This document shows, piece by piece, positions 25,841 to 34,299 of a stretch of DNA of 64,000 nucleotides; position 1 is the first letter of the stretch; every line of letters starts with the position of its first letter. The stretch is taken from assembly GCA_022826945.1 (NCBI GenBank), contig JAJDTY010000070.1, positions 1 to 64,000 on the forward strand. Direction: 5' to 3'. Source of the DNA: Candidatus Binatia bacterium. GTDB lineage: Bacteria; Desulfobacterota; Binatia; Bin18. A program made the translations under genes and the position numbers. The notes under the pieces are model-generated. The model had not been told where the DNA came from and did no database searches. It saw only the letters and a list, made by a program, of their open reading frames with translations.

Positions 25841-26104
25841 TCACAAAGAATATAGGGTTCGCATTTTCGCTCGAAATTCATTCTGGCTACACGTAAACGT
25901 AAGAAGTGTATTCTCAATTTCGGCAGTCAGCCTATCGCGTCATCGCCCCATCGGGAGGAGCGCAACACCGTAACGGAGTTCCGCCTCACTAATGACAGAC
26001 AGAAAGATACTGCTGGCAATCTGTCTGGAGAGCCACATTTCAACCCGTGGATCGGGCGTGGGACGGATCAGCTCCGAAACGACATTTGTATCGAGAAGAA
26101 TCAC
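25841..26104 (-). pseudogene. FitB/VapC PIN toxin, interrupted by a nonsense codon
   Basis: Reading the minus strand from the GTG at 26104 gives 'MILLDTNVVSELIRPTPDPR', then 'EMWLSRQIASSIFLSVISEA' and 'ELRYGVALLPMGR', an unmistakable FitB-type PIN toxin N-half. A TGA at 25940-25942 stops it after 54 codons. Beyond the stop the same frame reads 'RDRLTAEIENTL', the expected continuation (family R-R-D-x-L), so one CGA to TGA change explains the stop. After that the similarity is lost and the frame ends at 25841. The catalytic C-half is missing, so the toxin is dead. Confidence 0.75.
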
Positions 26105-26116
26105 GAGACGAGCAAC

Positions 26117-26320
26117 TCAATCGAAACGGGGCGGCTCACGCATCGGCTCGCGTGGGGGAAGATCAAGGTCTACGCCGCCCAATGGCGCAAAGCGGGTGCG
26201 TATCGCCCTTGCAAGATCGACCGTGTCTCTGGAATTCGGACTCAGCGCGGTCCGCAGAATTTGCTGCGCCTCCTCTTCCATTGATTGACCATGCGGCGCG
26301 GCCCGGATTCTGAGTTGGCG
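26117..26320 (-). pseudogene. FitA-type antitoxin, N-terminus lost
   Basis: On the minus strand the frame reads 'RQLRIRAAPHGQSMEEEAQQ' then 'ILRTALSPNSRDTVDLARAI', the second half of a ribbon-helix-helix FitA antitoxin (family block 'A-x-x-H-G-R-S-M-E-E-E'). An in-frame TAA at 26321-26323 cuts off the DNA-binding beta-strand start, and no FitA-like N-terminus is seen upstream in any frame. Only an internal ATG at 26281 could initiate a 54-residue tail. It stops 12 bp before the toxin remnant, the expected operon order. The flanking segments 25743-25840 and 26324-26452 hold nothing recognisable. Confidence 0.7.
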
Positions 26321-26452
26321 TTACAATCAAGAGAAAGCGGAACTCGTCCAGCCGCTCTGTTCTATACACCGCCGACTACGTCCCGCCGTTAGTCTCAATA
26401 ACCGCGCGCTCCCTTGATTCCCACCAGTCCGACCGCAATAATGCGCTCCACG

Positions 26453-27124
26453 ATGATCGCAATTATTGATTACGGCATGGGCAATCTACGGAGCGTTCAA
26501 AAAGGCTTTGAAAAGATGGGCCATGCGGCGACCGTCACCCGGGATGCAGTGCAGATTGAGAAAGCCGCCGGCGTTGTCCTGCCGGGAGTGGGCGCGTTTG
26601 GGGCGTGCATGGACGGTTTGGCCGAATGTGGCTTGGTCGATACCGTGCACCAGGTGGTTGAGCAAGGCACGCCGTTTCTTGGCATCTGTGTCGGGATGCA
26701 GATTTTGTTTTCGGAGAGTGTCGAGTTTGGCCGGGTCCGCGGTCTGGATATTCTGAAAGGCAAGATCGTACGGTTTGATCCGACCACCCTGGCTGGACAA
26801 AAAATTCCGCACATGGGCTGGAATCAACTCAGTATCACACACCGCCCGCCCCATCTCGACGGCGTGGCCGAGGGTACGAGCGTGTATTTCGTACATTCGT
26901 ACTATCCGGTCCCGGATGACCCCGCGATTATTGCCACGACCACGGAGTATGGGCTGCCGTTTGCCTCTAGTGTCTGGTCGGGGAATATCTTTGCCACGCA
27001 GTTTCATCCGGAAAAAAGCCAGACGATTGGTCTGAGAATTCTGGCCAATTTCGGCCAGCTCGTTCGTGAGCATCGTGCAGACAGCCTGTCCCGTGCTGCG
27101 GTTGGCTCAGTGTCGCCATGCTGA
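26453..27124 (+). CDS. hisH: Imidazole glycerol phosphate synthase, glutaminase subunit
   Basis: A 223-residue class I glutamine amidotransferase starting 'MIAIIDYGMGNLRSVQKGFE'. The nucleophile is Cys79 in 'FLGICVGMQILF', and the His-Glu pair is H185 and E187 in 'ATQFHPEKSQT'. With HisF it makes IGP and AICAR. The ATG at 26453 fits the family N-terminus; in-frame ATGs lie further upstream but add nonconserved residues. It begins the second his block and overlaps hisA by 7 bp. Confidence 0.96.
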   Translation: MIAIIDYGMGNLRSVQKGFEKMGHAATVTRDAVQIEKAAGVVLPGVGAFGACMDGLAECGLVDTVHQVVEQGTPFLGICVGMQILFSESVEFGRVRGLDILKGKIVRFDPTTLAGQKIPHMGWNQLSITHRPPHLDGVAEGTSVYFVHSYYPVPDDPAIIATTTEYGLPFASSVWSGNIFATQFHPEKSQTIGLRILANFGQLVREHRADSLSRAAVGSVSPC

Positions 27125-27849
27125 TTATTCCGGCGATTGATCTAAAAGCCGGGCAGTGTGTCCGCCTCTACCAGGGTGATATGGACCGGGCCACGGTCTA
27201 CTCGGACGACCCGGTTGAGACCGCGCTGCGCTGGCAACGGGAAGGAGCCCAGCGGCTGCACGTGGTGGACCTTGACGCCGCGGTCAGTGGCACCACAGTC
27301 AATACCAACGCGATTGCACGTATCTGCCAGGCTCTGAGCATTCCGGTTCAGGTCGGGGGCGGTATCCGCAGCCTAGCTACGCTCGAACGCTTGCTCTCTC
27401 TCGGTGTCAGTCGCGCGATTCTGGGGACGGTGGCCCATCGTCAGCCAGCTCTGGTGGCAGAAGCCTGCGCCGAGTTCCCCGGCCGGATTACGGTCGGCAT
27501 TGACGCCCTAGCCGGGCAGGTAGCTGTCCAAGGCTGGACGGAAACGACCGACCTGGATGCGACCGAGCTGGCGCTCCGTTGTCAGGACCAGGGAGTGAGC
27601 GAGATCGTCTATACGGATATCAGCCGTGACGGAACCCAGCAGGGCGTGAATCATGAGGCCACAGGCGCTCTGGCCCAGGCAGTCTCGGTCCCGGTCATTG
27701 CCTCGGGAGGGGTGGCGAGTACCGCCGATATTCAGCGTCTCCTGCCCCTTGAACCGTTTGGTGTCATGGGGGTGATTATCGGGCGGGCGCTCTATACCGG
27801 CGGGGTGCAGTTGGCAGAGGCTATTCGGCTGGGGACCGCCCAGGGATAA
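27118..27849 (+). CDS. hisA: ProFAR isomerase (phosphoribosylformimino-AICAR-P isomerase)
   Basis: A 243-residue (beta/alpha)8 enzyme: 'MLIIPAIDLKAGQCVRLYQG' with catalytic Asp8, 'IPVQVGGGIRSLATLERLLS' as first phosphate site, 'IVYTDISRDGTQQGVNHEAT' with the second catalytic Asp, and 'VIASGGVASTADI' as second phosphate site. It performs the Amadori rearrangement in histidine synthesis. Translation is coupled to hisH; hisF follows only after a reverse-strand CBS gene and a YiiX-like gene. Confidence 0.97.
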   Translation: MLIIPAIDLKAGQCVRLYQGDMDRATVYSDDPVETALRWQREGAQRLHVVDLDAAVSGTTVNTNAIARICQALSIPVQVGGGIRSLATLERLLSLGVSRAILGTVAHRQPALVAEACAEFPGRITVGIDALAGQVAVQGWTETTDLDATELALRCQDQGVSEIVYTDISRDGTQQGVNHEATGALAQAVSVPVIASGGVASTADIQRLLPLEPFGVMGVIIGRALYTGGVQLAEAIRLGTAQG

Positions 27850-27876
27850 GACGCTGTCGCGGGACGACCCGTGATC

Positions 27877-28320
27877 TCATTCCTGTGGCGCGTCAGGGAC
27901 ATCTCCCTGTTCAATATCCGTTTGGAGGTTGTGAAAAGCCTGGAGCAGATCGGTCGAAGTCAGAATACCGCAGACCTTGTCGTTCTCGATTACCGGCAGA
28001 CAATTAATACGACGGCTCAGCATCTGGGCCGCGGCTTCGGACAGCGAAGTGCCCGGTTGCACGGTCACCACGGCAGCCCCCATGATGTTGGCGACCGTGA
28101 CCCGCTCAAGGTCGGCCTCCCGGCTCATGCAACGGAGCAGGTCACGGTCGGAAATCACTCCGACCAAACGGGCATCGGCATCCGTCACCAGCAAATGCCG
28201 GAACCGATGCTGAGCCAGGAGCGCCAATGCCTGCGCAAACGGTTGCTGCGGCCTGAGCGCCACCACGTCCCGGGTCATCACCTCTTTGACCTGTCGCGGA
28301 TACGTTGTCTGGGCTGCCAT
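27877..28320 (-). CDS. CBS-domain pair protein
   Basis: A 147-residue protein that is essentially two CBS motifs: 'VKEVMTRDVVALRPQQPFAQ' with 'RHLLVTDADARLVGVISDRD', then 'NIMGAAVVTVQPGTSLSEAA' with 'INCLPVIENDKVCGILTSTD'. CBS pairs bind adenine nucleotides or SAM and sense energy state. The ATG at 28320 is preferred, though an in-frame start at 28368 is possible. It lies on the opposite strand between hisA and hisF, interrupting the his operon. Confidence 0.88.
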   Translation of the reverse strand: MAAQTTYPRQVKEVMTRDVVALRPQQPFAQALALLAQHRFRHLLVTDADARLVGVISDRDLLRCMSREADLERVTVANIMGAAVVTVQPGTSLSEAAAQMLSRRINCLPVIENDKVCGILTSTDLLQAFHNLQTDIEQGDVPDAPQE

Positions 28321-28449
28321 GAAACCCCACTCCGTCTGAGCGTTGTCACCTCCGCATAATCCTAGCATACAATCGAAACGCCAGGCATATATTCTTCCCT
28401 TGTCGTCTCCGGCTCGCTTCCTCTACAATACGGACAGGGAACGCAGGGG

Positions 28450-29421
28450 ATGGCACAAGCGATATTTCACCCACTTCGGCACCTCCGCCGAGCGATTATC
28501 AAGCAGTTCGCCGCCCTGCTCACCAAACCTCTCAACAACTATGCGGTTCGTTTTCCGAATAATTTGGAGGCGCTCAAGAGCCAGATACGCAAAGGGGATG
28601 TCCTGCTGGTAGAGGGCTCTCAGCGGATTAGCGAGGTTATTAAATATCTCACCCAGAGTTCCTGGTCGCACTCGGCCCTCTACATTGGCGATGAACTGAT
28701 TCGCGGCAACCACCCCCTGGCGGAGCAGGCTCGGGCCACCTTTGGCGACGACGCCCGGTTCCTGTTGGTGGAAGCGCTGGTTGACGAAGGAGTCGTGCTG
28801 TCTTCGCTGTCGAAGTACGTCGAGTACAATGTCCGCCTGTGCCGGCCGCACAACCTCCAGCCTCAGGACTGCCAAGTGATCTTGGACGACGTGATCAGTC
28901 ATCTCGGCTATACCTATGATCTCCAGAATATCTTTGATCTGGGACGCTACTTCCTGCCGGTCAGTCTGGTCCCACGGCGGTTTCGCCGGCGGGCGCTCCA
29001 TTTTGGGAGCGGGCTGCCAACCCAGGTCATCTGCTCCAGCATGATTGCCTCGGCCTTTGGCAAAGTCCGCTTTCCCATTCTGCCCCACGTCGAGTCCACT
29101 CCCGACGCTCAGGAAACGCATCCACCCTTTTACCGCCGCTTCTTTGTCAAGGAACAAGACACGCGCGGGCGACCCGTCTTTCGGCGGCGACACCCCACCC
29201 TGATTACCCCGCGCGATTTCGACCTGTCGCCCTATTTCCACGCAATTAAATTCAATATCATCGGTTCGCAGCGGCTCGACTATCGGAATATTATCTGGGC
29301 CGAAGACAGCGTTGCCGACGAAGCGCAGGCCCCCACCGCAGCGCCGCCCGCGTCAGCGCAGCCAGACATTGCCGCTTCCCCGGTCTCCTCAGTGCCGTCT
29401 GTCCAGGGTCGAGCCGGTTGA
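28450..29421 (+). CDS. YiiX/YebB-like papain-fold (permuted NlpC/P60) hydrolase
   Basis: A 323-residue protein with '[20 protein letters not shown]' and '[17 protein letters not shown]' giving the candidate catalytic His74, '[20 protein letters not shown]' with a conserved Glu, and '[14 protein letters not shown]' with candidate nucleophile Cys195. This His-before-Cys order is the mark of circularly permuted NlpC/P60 (YiiX-type) hydrolases, which act on amide or thioester bonds of lipids or peptides. The C-terminal about 45 residues are Ala/Pro-rich and probably disordered. It ends just before hisF. Confidence 0.8.
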   Translation: MAQAIFHPLRHLRRAIIKQFAALLTKPLNNYAVRFPNNLEALKSQIRKGDVLLVEGSQRISEVIKYLTQSSWSHSALYIGDELIRGNHPLAEQARATFGDDARFLLVEALVDEGVVLSSLSKYVEYNVRLCRPHNLQPQDCQVILDDVISHLGYTYDLQNIFDLGRYFLPVSLVPRRFRRRALHFGSGLPTQVICSSMIASAFGKVRFPILPHVESTPDAQETHPPFYRRFFVKEQDTRGRPVFRRRHPTLITPRDFDLSPYFHAIKFNIIGSQRLDYRNIIWAEDSVADEAQAPTAAPPASAQPDIAASPVSSVPSVQGRAG

Positions 29422-29471
29422 ACGCTGCCACCTCTCTTGACAGTCTTCTGGAAACGCCTAACACTGCGCGC

Positions 29472-30254
29472 ATGCTAAGCAAACGCATCATTCCGTGTCT
29501 GGATGTGAAAGAAGGTCGCGTGGTAAAGGGGGTGAATTTTGTGGATTTGCGCGATGCTGGCGACCCGGTTGCCGTTGCGCAGCGGTATGACGCAGAGGGT
29601 GCGGACGAACTGACGTTTCTCGATATTACGGCCTCGCACGAACGGCGGCGGATTATTCTCGATGTGGTCCGAAAAACGGCGGAAACCGTTTTCATGCCGC
29701 TGACCGTGGGCGGCGGGGTGCGGGAGAACCAGGATATTCGCGACCTGCTTAATGCTGGCGCAGACAAAGTCTCCATCAACACCGCGGCCGTCAACCGACC
29801 TGAGTTTGTCAAAGAAGCGGCCGAACGCTTTGGGAGCCAGTGCATCGTGGTGGCGATTGATGCGAAACGGAGGTCAGCCTCCGGACCGTCCGGTTGGGAG
29901 GTCTTTATTCATGGCGGCCGCACCCCGACCGGCATTGACGCCATCGAATGGGCGCAACGCATGGAAGCCTATGGCTCGGGCGAACTCCTGCTGACCAGTA
30001 TGGACCGGGACGGCACCAAGGCCGGCTATGACATCGAACTCACCTGCGCGATCGCGGAAGCGGTCACGATTCCGGTCATTGCTTCGGGCGGGGTTGGGAG
30101 TTTGCAGCATATTTACGAGGGTCTCACCGCCGGTAAGGCCGATGCTGCGCTGGCCGCTTCGATCTTCCATTACCAGGACCACTCTATTCAGGAGTGCAAG
30201 CGTTTCCTGGACGAGCGCGGGGTACGGGTGCGGCTCTCGGACCATCAGGGGTAA
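29472..30254 (+). CDS. hisF: Imidazole glycerol phosphate synthase, cyclase subunit
   Basis: A 260-residue HisF barrel starting '[20 protein letters not shown]' with catalytic Asp11, then '[20 protein letters not shown]', '[20 protein letters not shown]', 'VVAIDAKRR' with the second catalytic Asp, '[20 protein letters not shown]' and '[18 protein letters not shown]'. It uses the ammonia made by HisH to form IGP. The ATG at 29472 gives the conserved N-terminus; codons upstream in the frame are not conserved. No hisI follows; the next gene is a BKACE enzyme. Confidence 0.97.
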   Translation: MLSKRIIPCLDVKEGRVVKGVNFVDLRDAGDPVAVAQRYDAEGADELTFLDITASHERRRIILDVVRKTAETVFMPLTVGGGVRENQDIRDLLNAGADKVSINTAAVNRPEFVKEAAERFGSQCIVVAIDAKRRSASGPSGWEVFIHGGRTPTGIDAIEWAQRMEAYGSGELLLTSMDRDGTKAGYDIELTCAIAEAVTIPVIASGGVGSLQHIYEGLTAGKADAALAASIFHYQDHSIQECKRFLDERGVRVRLSDHQG

Positions 30255-30278
30255 ATCAGACGATCAAAAGGAGGGAAT

Positions 30279-31145
30279 ATGGCCAAGATCATGATTGAGG
30301 CAGCTATCAACGGCAATTCCGATAAAGCCCGGAATCCTCATATTGCCTATAGCCCGGAAGACATCGCCAACGATGCCATCGCGACCTGTCGGGCCGGGGC
30401 AGCGGCGGTTCACTTTCATGTCAGGGAGCCAGACACGGGCGAATGGGTGCAGGACGTTGGGTATTACGGCGAGGTGTTCAGGCGGACACGTGAACAGTGC
30501 AATCCCATTCTCTGGCCCACCTTTCCGTTTGGCGACGATCCGGTTGAACGGTTTGCCCATTTTCTGGAACTCGCCAAAGACCCGGCTACCAAACCGGACC
30601 TGGGCTGGGCCGATCCTGGCTCGGTCAATCTGGTCTCATATGACGCGCACACAAAAATGCTCTCAGGCGGGAATTTCATCTATCAGAATTCATATGATGC
30701 CAATCGGTATTTTCTGGAACAGTCGCGCGCGTGCGGGGTGAGACCGACCCTCCAGATTTTTGACCCCAGCTTTCTGCGGGCGGTGCTGGTCTTTCTTGAC
30801 CAGGGACTCCTGACCGAACCGTTGTTGCTCAAGTTCTATTTTGGCGGACCGGAGCTTCCGTTTGGCTTGCCCCCGTCGCTCAAGAGCCTGGAGGCTTATC
30901 TGGACATGCTGCAAGGCGTACGCTGCAACTGGTTTGCGGCCACGCTCGGTGGGGATAATTTGCCGTTTATCCCTCAGATCATCAGCCTGGGTGGTCATGT
31001 CCGGCTGGGTCTGGAAGACCACCATTATGCGCAAGAAGGGCAGCCCACGAACCCGCAACTCGTCGAGCGCGCTGTGGCGACCATTACTGCTATGGGTCAC
31101 GAGGTGGCAACACCAGACGAGGCGCGGGCCATAATAGAAGCCTAG
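30279..31145 (+). CDS. BKACE-family beta-keto acid cleavage enzyme (DUF849)
   Basis: A 288-residue TIM-barrel protein with the zinc pair His45-x-His47 in 'AAAVHFHVREPDTGEW', 'PTLQIFDPSFLRAVLVFLDQ', 'CNWFAATLGGDNLPFIPQII' and 'GGHVRLGLEDHHYAQEG', the last with the catalytic Glu region. BKACE enzymes condense a beta-keto acid with acetyl-CoA to give a CoA ester and acetoacetate; lysine fermentation's Kce is the type member. A strong AAAGGAGG site lies upstream. The exact keto acid is not predictable. Confidence 0.9.
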   Translation: MAKIMIEAAINGNSDKARNPHIAYSPEDIANDAIATCRAGAAAVHFHVREPDTGEWVQDVGYYGEVFRRTREQCNPILWPTFPFGDDPVERFAHFLELAKDPATKPDLGWADPGSVNLVSYDAHTKMLSGGNFIYQNSYDANRYFLEQSRACGVRPTLQIFDPSFLRAVLVFLDQGLLTEPLLLKFYFGGPELPFGLPPSLKSLEAYLDMLQGVRCNWFAATLGGDNLPFIPQIISLGGHVRLGLEDHHYAQEGQPTNPQLVERAVATITAMGHEVATPDEARAIIEA

Positions 31146-31147
31146 AC

Positions 31148-31690
31148 ATGGCATCTGTCCAGACCGCAAGCATGGCCCAGATTCATGCCAGCTCTCTCCG
31201 GGCCATGCTTGTGGTGACGGGCGGCGGAACCCAGGCAATCGCGGATTTGCTGTCTGTTCCGGGTGCCTCACGGACCGTGCTTGAAGTAGTCGTCCCTTAT
31301 AGTGAGGCTGCGCTCACCGAATTTCTCGGAGCCAGCCCACGCCGGGCCGTGAGCGTGGAAACCGCGGCTGCCCTGGCACGGGCGGCCTATAAACGGGCGG
31401 TTGACCTCCACGCTACCGAGGGTCCGCTGGTTGGCGTCTCCTGTACGGCGGCGCTGGCGACGGACCGACTCAAAAGGGGAGCGCACCGGGCGCATATCGG
31501 TATCAGTACCGCAACGGGGACCCGCGTCTATTCGTGTATGCTGACCAAAGGCGCCCGAGACCGACAGGGAGAAGAACGAGTCGTCAGCGACCTCCTGCTG
31601 ACGGTCCTGGCCCAGGCGTGCGGCCTGGACGTGACGCTCGACGGCCTGCTGCTGGCCGGTGAGCGTCTAGAGGAGTATAACGTCGAATGA
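31148..31690 (+). CDS. CinA C-terminal-domain-like protein
   Basis: A 180-residue protein resembling the CinA/PncC deamidase domain: 'LVVTGGGTQAIADLLSVPGA' followed by 'SRTVLEVVVPYSEAALTEFL' and 'GVSCTAALATDRLKRGAHRA'. PncC hydrolyses nicotinamide mononucleotide, but this variant has G-G-G-T in place of the usual G-E-S-C/T loop near the N-terminus, so the activity may differ. The start is 2 bp after the BKACE stop, indicating one operon. Confidence 0.75.
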   Translation: MASVQTASMAQIHASSLRAMLVVTGGGTQAIADLLSVPGASRTVLEVVVPYSEAALTEFLGASPRRAVSVETAAALARAAYKRAVDLHATEGPLVGVSCTAALATDRLKRGAHRAHIGISTATGTRVYSCMLTKGARDRQGEERVVSDLLLTVLAQACGLDVTLDGLLLAGERLEEYNVE

Positions 31691-31753
31691 CAGGCCGTCC
31701 CTCTTGCATGAGCGCCGAGCAAACCATACACATTGACTCAACAAGACTGCGAT

Positions 31754-32332
31754 ATGAAAATTGGAATCGTCTCTGATATCCATGCCGACGCGCAGGCCCT
31801 CCGGCGCGTGCTCGACGACATGCCCGCTACCGATTTGTTGTTGTGCCCCGGAGACGCGGTGAGTGAATACCGTTTCTGCTCAGACACGGTCGCTCTGCTG
31901 CAAGAGGCGGGGGTGCACTGCATTCAGGGCAATCACGAGATGGTTCTTTTTGGTGGCCGTAATCCCGCGTACCTGAAAAAATGTCGGGAGACCTTCACGG
32001 CAGAATCGCTCGCCTTTCTGGCAGACGCTCCACTCAGCCAGGAGTTTGATTGCGACGGCCTGCGGATTCTCATGGTCCACGCCAGCCCGTGGGAACCCTA
32101 TGAGGAATATATTTATCCGGGCAGCAAACGCTTGGACGAATTCGCTGTCCTGCCCTATGATATGGTCTGCTTCGGCCACACCCATGTTCCGTTGGTCCAT
32201 CAGGCTGGCGACGTAGTGGTCATCAATCCGGGTTCGTGCTCACAACCCCGAGACCGGGACCGGCGGGGTGCTTATGCGCTGTTTGATACGCAGACGAGAG
32301 AAGGAACAATTCATCGGGTCACGCTAACCTGA
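31754..32332 (+). CDS. YfcE/MJ0936-type metallophosphoesterase
   Basis: A 192-residue calcineurin-like phosphoesterase with all metal motifs: 'MKIGIVSDIHADAQALRRVL' (D-x-H), 'LLLCPGDAVSEYRF' (G-D), 'HCIQGNHEMVLFGG' (GNHE), 'ILMVHASPWEPYEEYIYPGS' and 'VCFGHTHVPLVHQ' (GHTH). Small proteins of this type hydrolyse phosphodiesters such as cyclic nucleotides in the cytosol with two Mn2+. The ATG at 31754 places the first motif at the N-terminus. Confidence 0.9.
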   Translation: MKIGIVSDIHADAQALRRVLDDMPATDLLLCPGDAVSEYRFCSDTVALLQEAGVHCIQGNHEMVLFGGRNPAYLKKCRETFTAESLAFLADAPLSQEFDCDGLRILMVHASPWEPYEEYIYPGSKRLDEFAVLPYDMVCFGHTHVPLVHQAGDVVVINPGSCSQPRDRDRRGAYALFDTQTREGTIHRVTLT

Positions 32333-32376
32333 ATCCGAGTGAGTTCAAACCAAGCGGAAAAAGGAGGCCGTCCGTC

Positions 32377-33672
32377 ATGCGCAAGCAACAGTCTGAGGCT
32401 CATGACTCTCCCCAGCAGGATGAGCAGGTCAGGACGCCGACGAGTCGGCGCACGTTTCTGAGAAATGCCGCGCTGGGTACGGTCGGTGGCGCTGCGGCGC
32501 TGGCAGCCGGCTGTGAGTATAAAACCCAACTGTTTCTGTTGAGCCGACCGGAAACCGAAGCAGAGGAAAAAAGCCCGGACTGGCAGGAAGCCCGTGTTCG
32601 CAGTTATCGGCCATTGGGTCGAACGGGCATGCAGATGTCAGATATCTCGTTCGGCTGCTCCGGGCTCGACAATGCGGATGTCGTGCGACGGGCCATTGAT
32701 CGGGGCATCAACTATTTTGATACGTCTCCGGATTATTCGCGAGCCGGGTCGGAAAAAACCCTCGGCCAGGGCATTCAGGGCTATCAGCGCGATCAGCTCT
32801 TTATCGTTTCCAAGTTTTGCACGCCACAGGGTCATCTCAGCAATACCACCCCGGTCAAGGATGTCATTGCCGCGGTTGAGGCCAGTCTGCAAAGAATCGG
32901 CACCGACTATATTGATCTGGCCCATATTCACGCCTGCAATTCCATTGAGCGGCTCATGAATCCGAATATCCACGAAGCCTTTGACCGACTCAAAGAGCAG
33001 GGAAAACTTCGCTTTCTCGGTGTCTCGTCCCACACCCCGCGGCTCGAAGAGGTCATGCGTCACGCTGTGGACAGCGACCGCTTCGATGTCATTATGGTCG
33101 CCTATAATTTCCGCAACTGGCCCGAGCTGACGAATATCTTTCACGATGCCAAACGGAAGGGGGTCGGCGTGGTGGCCATGAAGACCCTCAAAGGCGCGCG
33201 CCATAGCGCCTTGTCGGATTTTACCCCAACCGAACGGGAATCGTTCTCCCAGGCGGCCTTTAAGTGGGTGCTCTCCAATCCTGACGTGAGTGGGCTCGTG
33301 GTCACGATCGGCTCATTCCACCACATCGACGAATACCTGCACGCCTCCGGGCAGCCGTTTCAGCAGGTCGACTTGGCGCTGCTCGAAAAATACGACCGGC
33401 TTGTTGCGAACGACTATTGTCCGCCGGGTTGTGGCGAGTGCTTGTCCTCCTGTCCGTCCGATGTGCCAATCGATGATATCCTGCGCTACGCCATGTATTA
33501 TGAGAACTATGGCCAGCAGCGGGTGGGCATGGAAGAATATGCCAAGCTTCCACTCGCTCGGAACGCCTCCCAGTGTGTCGACTGTCGCGCTCCGTGTGAA
33601 AGCGCCTGCCCGCACGATATTCCGATTCAGGCCAAACTGCTCCGGGCAGACCGGATGCTTCGATTCGTGTAA
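32377..33672 (+). CDS. Tat-exported aldo/keto reductase with C-terminal ferredoxin domain
   Basis: A 431-residue protein. A twin-arginine signal is at residues 22-46 ('[20 protein letters not shown]') and ends in a lipobox-like L-A-A-G-C46, suggesting a Tat-exported lipoprotein. The aldo-keto reductase barrel shows the tetrad Asp and Tyr in '[14 protein letters not shown]', Lys in 'LFIVSKFC' and His in '[10 protein letters not shown]'. The tail carries Cys clusters '[17 protein letters not shown]' and '[17 protein letters not shown]', typical of two 4Fe-4S sites. Exported AKR-ferredoxin proteins are known as a family of unknown substrate. AAAGGAGG precedes the ATG. Confidence 0.9.
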   Translation: MRKQQSEAHDSPQQDEQVRTPTSRRTFLRNAALGTVGGAAALAAGCEYKTQLFLLSRPETEAEEKSPDWQEARVRSYRPLGRTGMQMSDISFGCSGLDNADVVRRAIDRGINYFDTSPDYSRAGSEKTLGQGIQGYQRDQLFIVSKFCTPQGHLSNTTPVKDVIAAVEASLQRIGTDYIDLAHIHACNSIERLMNPNIHEAFDRLKEQGKLRFLGVSSHTPRLEEVMRHAVDSDRFDVIMVAYNFRNWPELTNIFHDAKRKGVGVVAMKTLKGARHSALSDFTPTERESFSQAAFKWVLSNPDVSGLVVTIGSFHHIDEYLHASGQPFQQVDLALLEKYDRLVANDYCPPGCGECLSSCPSDVPIDDILRYAMYYENYGQQRVGMEEYAKLPLARNASQCVDCRAPCESACPHDIPIQAKLLRADRMLRFV

Positions 33673-33680
33673 GCGCCGGC

Positions 33681-34178
33681 ATGAAAAAGCTGAGTCATAC
33701 TGACACGCAGGGTCGAGCTCGGATGGTTGATGTCGGAGCGAAATCCGCGACCGAGCGGGAAGCCATCGCGACCGGGACTATCCAGATGCGCCCGGAGACG
33801 CTGCGACTCATTACCACCGGGCAGATACCCAAAGGCGATACGCTCGCGGTCGCGCGTGTCGCCGGTATCATGGCGACCAAGAAAACGCCGGAACTCATCC
33901 CGCTGTGCCACCCGCTGCTCATATCCTCGGTGACGGTTGAATGCAGGCCGGACGAAGCAAGCGGCCGCATAGACATTGAGGCACGCGTCAAAGTCAACGG
34001 ACAAACCGGCGTGGAAATGGAAGCCCTGACCGCGGTTTCCGTCGCGGCGCTGACCATCTATGACATGTGTAAGGCCGTGGAAAAGGACATGGTCATCTCA
34101 GACATCAGCCTCAAGCATAAAAGCGGCGGAAAGAGCGGCACCTACGTCAGATCAGCCCCCTCCCATCGACCGGAGTGA
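33681..34178 (+). CDS. moaC: Cyclic pyranopterin monophosphate synthase
   Basis: A 165-residue MoaC: '[20 protein letters not shown]', '[20 protein letters not shown]', '[20 protein letters not shown]' and '[20 protein letters not shown]' ending '[20 protein letters not shown]'. The last two blocks hold the active-site Lys and Asp. It converts the MoaA product to cPMP in molybdenum-cofactor synthesis. No moaA neighbour is seen. It starts 8 bp after the aldo-keto reductase stop, so it is probably co-transcribed with it. Confidence 0.96.
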   Translation: MKKLSHTDTQGRARMVDVGAKSATEREAIATGTIQMRPETLRLITTGQIPKGDTLAVARVAGIMATKKTPELIPLCHPLLISSVTVECRPDEASGRIDIEARVKVNGQTGVEMEALTAVSVAALTIYDMCKAVEKDMVISDISLKHKSGGKSGTYVRSAPSHRPE

Positions 34179-34299
34179 CCCGTACATCATCCATATTGGT
34201 CGAGAAAAACCGTTTCAATACAGGGCTCCGGACAGGGAGGGGATTGAATTTTTCCAGGGAAAATGGAACCCTAGGCCGACTGCTGTAGAGGAGCCCACC

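Noticed and set aside
25992-26288. 98-codon plus-strand frame in the hisH upstream gap
   Set aside because: Arg/Ser-rich and motif-free; the minus strand of the same DNA reads FitA and FitB remnants, which explains the region better.
28423-29241. 272-codon minus-strand frame opposite the YiiX-like gene
   Set aside because: No family motifs, and the plus strand encodes a recognisable permuted papain-like protein with His and Cys in order.
34060-34299. Upstream extension of the lysine-rich gene into moaC
   Set aside because: It lies in an alternative frame of moaC and lacks conserved character; the ATG at 34300 with GAGGAG is the better start.
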